From NCBI RefSeq assembly GCF_030272615.1, contig NW_026729308.1, forward strand, positions 1 through 43,539: a DNA stretch of 43,539 bases, written 5' to 3'. The position numbers were made by a program, and so were the translations under genes. The DNA comes from Cryptomeria japonica. Lineage: Eukaryota; Streptophyta; Pinopsida; Cupressales; Cupressaceae. The notes beneath the pieces are model-generated. The model was given only the letters and a program-made list of their open reading frames with translations. It was not told the origin of the DNA and did no database searches. Position 1 is the first letter of the stretch; each line of letters begins with the position of its first letter. Shown here one piece after another: positions 42,621 through 43,539 of the stretch.

Positions 42621-42713
42621 GGACCAGGGCGCTGGGCGCCATGGTCCTGGGGGACTAGGGCGATGGGCGCCCTAGTCCTGAAGGACCAGGGTGCTGGGTG
42701 CTCTGGTCCCACC
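42621..42713. repeat. Three tandem 31-bp self-complementary GC-rich repeats
   Basis: Units begin GGACCAGGGCGCTGGGCG (42621), GGACTAGGGCGATGGGCG (42652) and GGACCAGGGTGCTGGGTG (42683). In each the first half pairs with the second (GGACCAGGGCGC with GGCGCCATGGTCC). They lie in the proposed U3 of the minus-strand LTR and are the most GC-rich stretch of the window. Confidence 0.9.
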
Positions 42714-42881
42714 TCCCGGGACAGCAGGGTGCAAAGGAGGTTCAGGCCAGGGTGCAAGAAAATGCAGTTTTTGGTGTCGTGGACAAGTTTCGAGGTCTCC
42801 ATTCAGGTTCCATGTTGCGTCGCCATCGTGAAGACCGAAATGTAGTCAAAATTGCAAGTGTCACAATTTTAGGATGCTACA

Positions 42882-42896
42882 TTTAGCCCCCACTTT
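42882..42896 (-). other. Polypurine tract of the second Tat-like element
   Basis: The minus strand reads AAAGTGGGGGCTAAA directly before the LTR start TGTAGC. Confidence 0.82.
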
Positions 42897-43539
42897 AGCG
42901 GGAGTATGTATGCTCATACTTCCAGTAAAGTACAAGGAAACAACATTGAAAGGCTTTCACCACGTCAAGGAGGCAAGACACACCAAGTCCCTAGTGGACT
43001 AAGGATCTTACGACTTCGATTGACAAAGTAAAAGGGAAGATCATGAGGGAGAACCATGACTGTTAGTAGTAAGGTTCCCTCACTATGAGTCATGCAAAAG
43101 AAATACCAAAAGTTTTCAAGGCAAAGCTAAGTTCGCCAAGAAATTTTCAAGGGATAGACGGGGTGTATGCCCCCCTACGTTAAAGCGATCGCACATGCCT
43201 CAACGGGGGTGATTGCTTTTAACATAGTGATACACATAAGAAATGAGAAAGGAAAGGAGCACATTATCACAAAGATTTAGCCCCCAAGTGTGAGATAAAC
43301 CCAAGGATAATAGACACAAAACACAAAGCACGAGGTGACTTCATTTTCCTCGGGGTCAGTATGCTGTATGATAATTCATGTATATATACCATATGTATGT
43401 ATGCATAATTGTTCTTCATTCCCCAATCAAGGAAGGTCACCTAGAAGAAGGGAACACATGTGTCTTTTGAGTCAACATGAGAGAGACCAAAAGAGATCTC
43501 AATGCTTTGCATCGTCCTCAAGTAGACAATACTAAGGAC
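42897..43539 (-). other. 3' untranslated region of the second Tat-like element (cut by window end)
   Basis: No coding frame is recognisable. A second tract CACTTGGGGGCTAAA lies on the minus strand at 43276-43290 and shares GGGGGCTAAA with the polypurine tract, about 390 bases upstream of it. The element's coding part should continue beyond the right edge of the window. Confidence 0.55.

Larger units (their letters stand above)
41580..42881 (-). mobile_element. 3' LTR of a second Tat-like gypsy, about 1.3 kb
   Basis: On the minus strand it starts TGTAGCATCCTAAAATTGTG at 42881 immediately after a polypurine tract, and it ends near 41580 where copia D stops. A TATA box (42491-42498) and a GC-rich repeat block (42621-42713) lie in the proposed U3. 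The start matches the Tat-like LTR at 8963. The exact inner end is uncertain because the partner LTR and the second target-site copy are not visible. ORFs inside it (41848-42084, 42139-42463) show no family resemblance. Confidence 0.7.

Noticed and set aside
42536-42886. Overlapping ORFs on both strands in a GC-rich stretch, looking like small proteins
   Set aside because: They are open because GC-rich repeats lack stop codons; the block is better explained as tandem hairpin repeats in an LTR.

Overview
This window looks like nuclear DNA from a large plant genome. It is AT-rich, has no recognisable host gene, and consists almost entirely of nested, decayed LTR retrotransposons. The families are plant ones: Ty3/gypsy chromoviruses, a Tat/Ogre-like gypsy with a protease and a G-patch, and several Ty1/copia elements with the Sirevirus-style junction AAAGGGGGAGA-T-TGTTGG. 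Old insertions, long LTRs and many nonsense mutations suit a gymnosperm-sized genome, but no feature fixes the species. I saw no tRNA or rRNA gene, no CRISPR array and no intact enzyme-coding gene.

Layout. (1) 1-5780, minus strand: gypsy element G1, with an unusually long LTR of about 3.96 kb and a short interior that keeps gag and the last piece of a chromodomain. It sits inside an older copia reverse-transcriptase fragment (5781-6240), which runs into a microsatellite. (2) 6447-8962: AT-rich DNA with no gene. (3) 8963-31635, plus strand: an old Tat/Ogre-like gypsy (LTR, primer-binding site, long leader, gag, protease, G-patch, start of the RT region). Its gag is split twice. Chromovirus G2 (13559-21420) has a perfect 5-bp target duplication, and copia A (21942-28573) has a near-perfect one. 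(4) 31640-36593, plus: copia B, which has lost its 5' half. Its 3' LTR contains a complete solo LTR with a perfect GTAAC duplication. (5) 36627-38376, minus: remnants of one or two more copia elements (C). (6) 38377-41578, plus: copia D, with a 5' LTR, gag and protease joined directly to the end of RNase H. (7) About 41580-43539, minus: the 3' LTR, polypurine tract and 3' untranslated region of another Tat-like gypsy.

The most unusual object is copia A. Between its LTRs it carries a gag-like gene with three degenerate zinc knuckles, then an unrecognised frame of about 2.9 kb (roughly 950 codons) with its own TATA-like sequence upstream, and no visible protease, integrase, RT or RNase H. It reads as a non-autonomous element that moved with an accessory protein gene. 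Other points of note are three 31-bp self-complementary GC-rich repeats in a Tat-like LTR, a palindrome cluster just after the Tat primer-binding site, paired polypurine tracts in the copia elements, and an inverted pair of copia LTRs able to fold on itself.

Relative ages from hand alignment: G1 LTRs differ at 12 of 279 positions (about 4%). G2 LTRs differ at roughly 11% over a 245-base stretch, and copia A LTRs at roughly one base in eight. The Tat host is older than both G2 and copia A.
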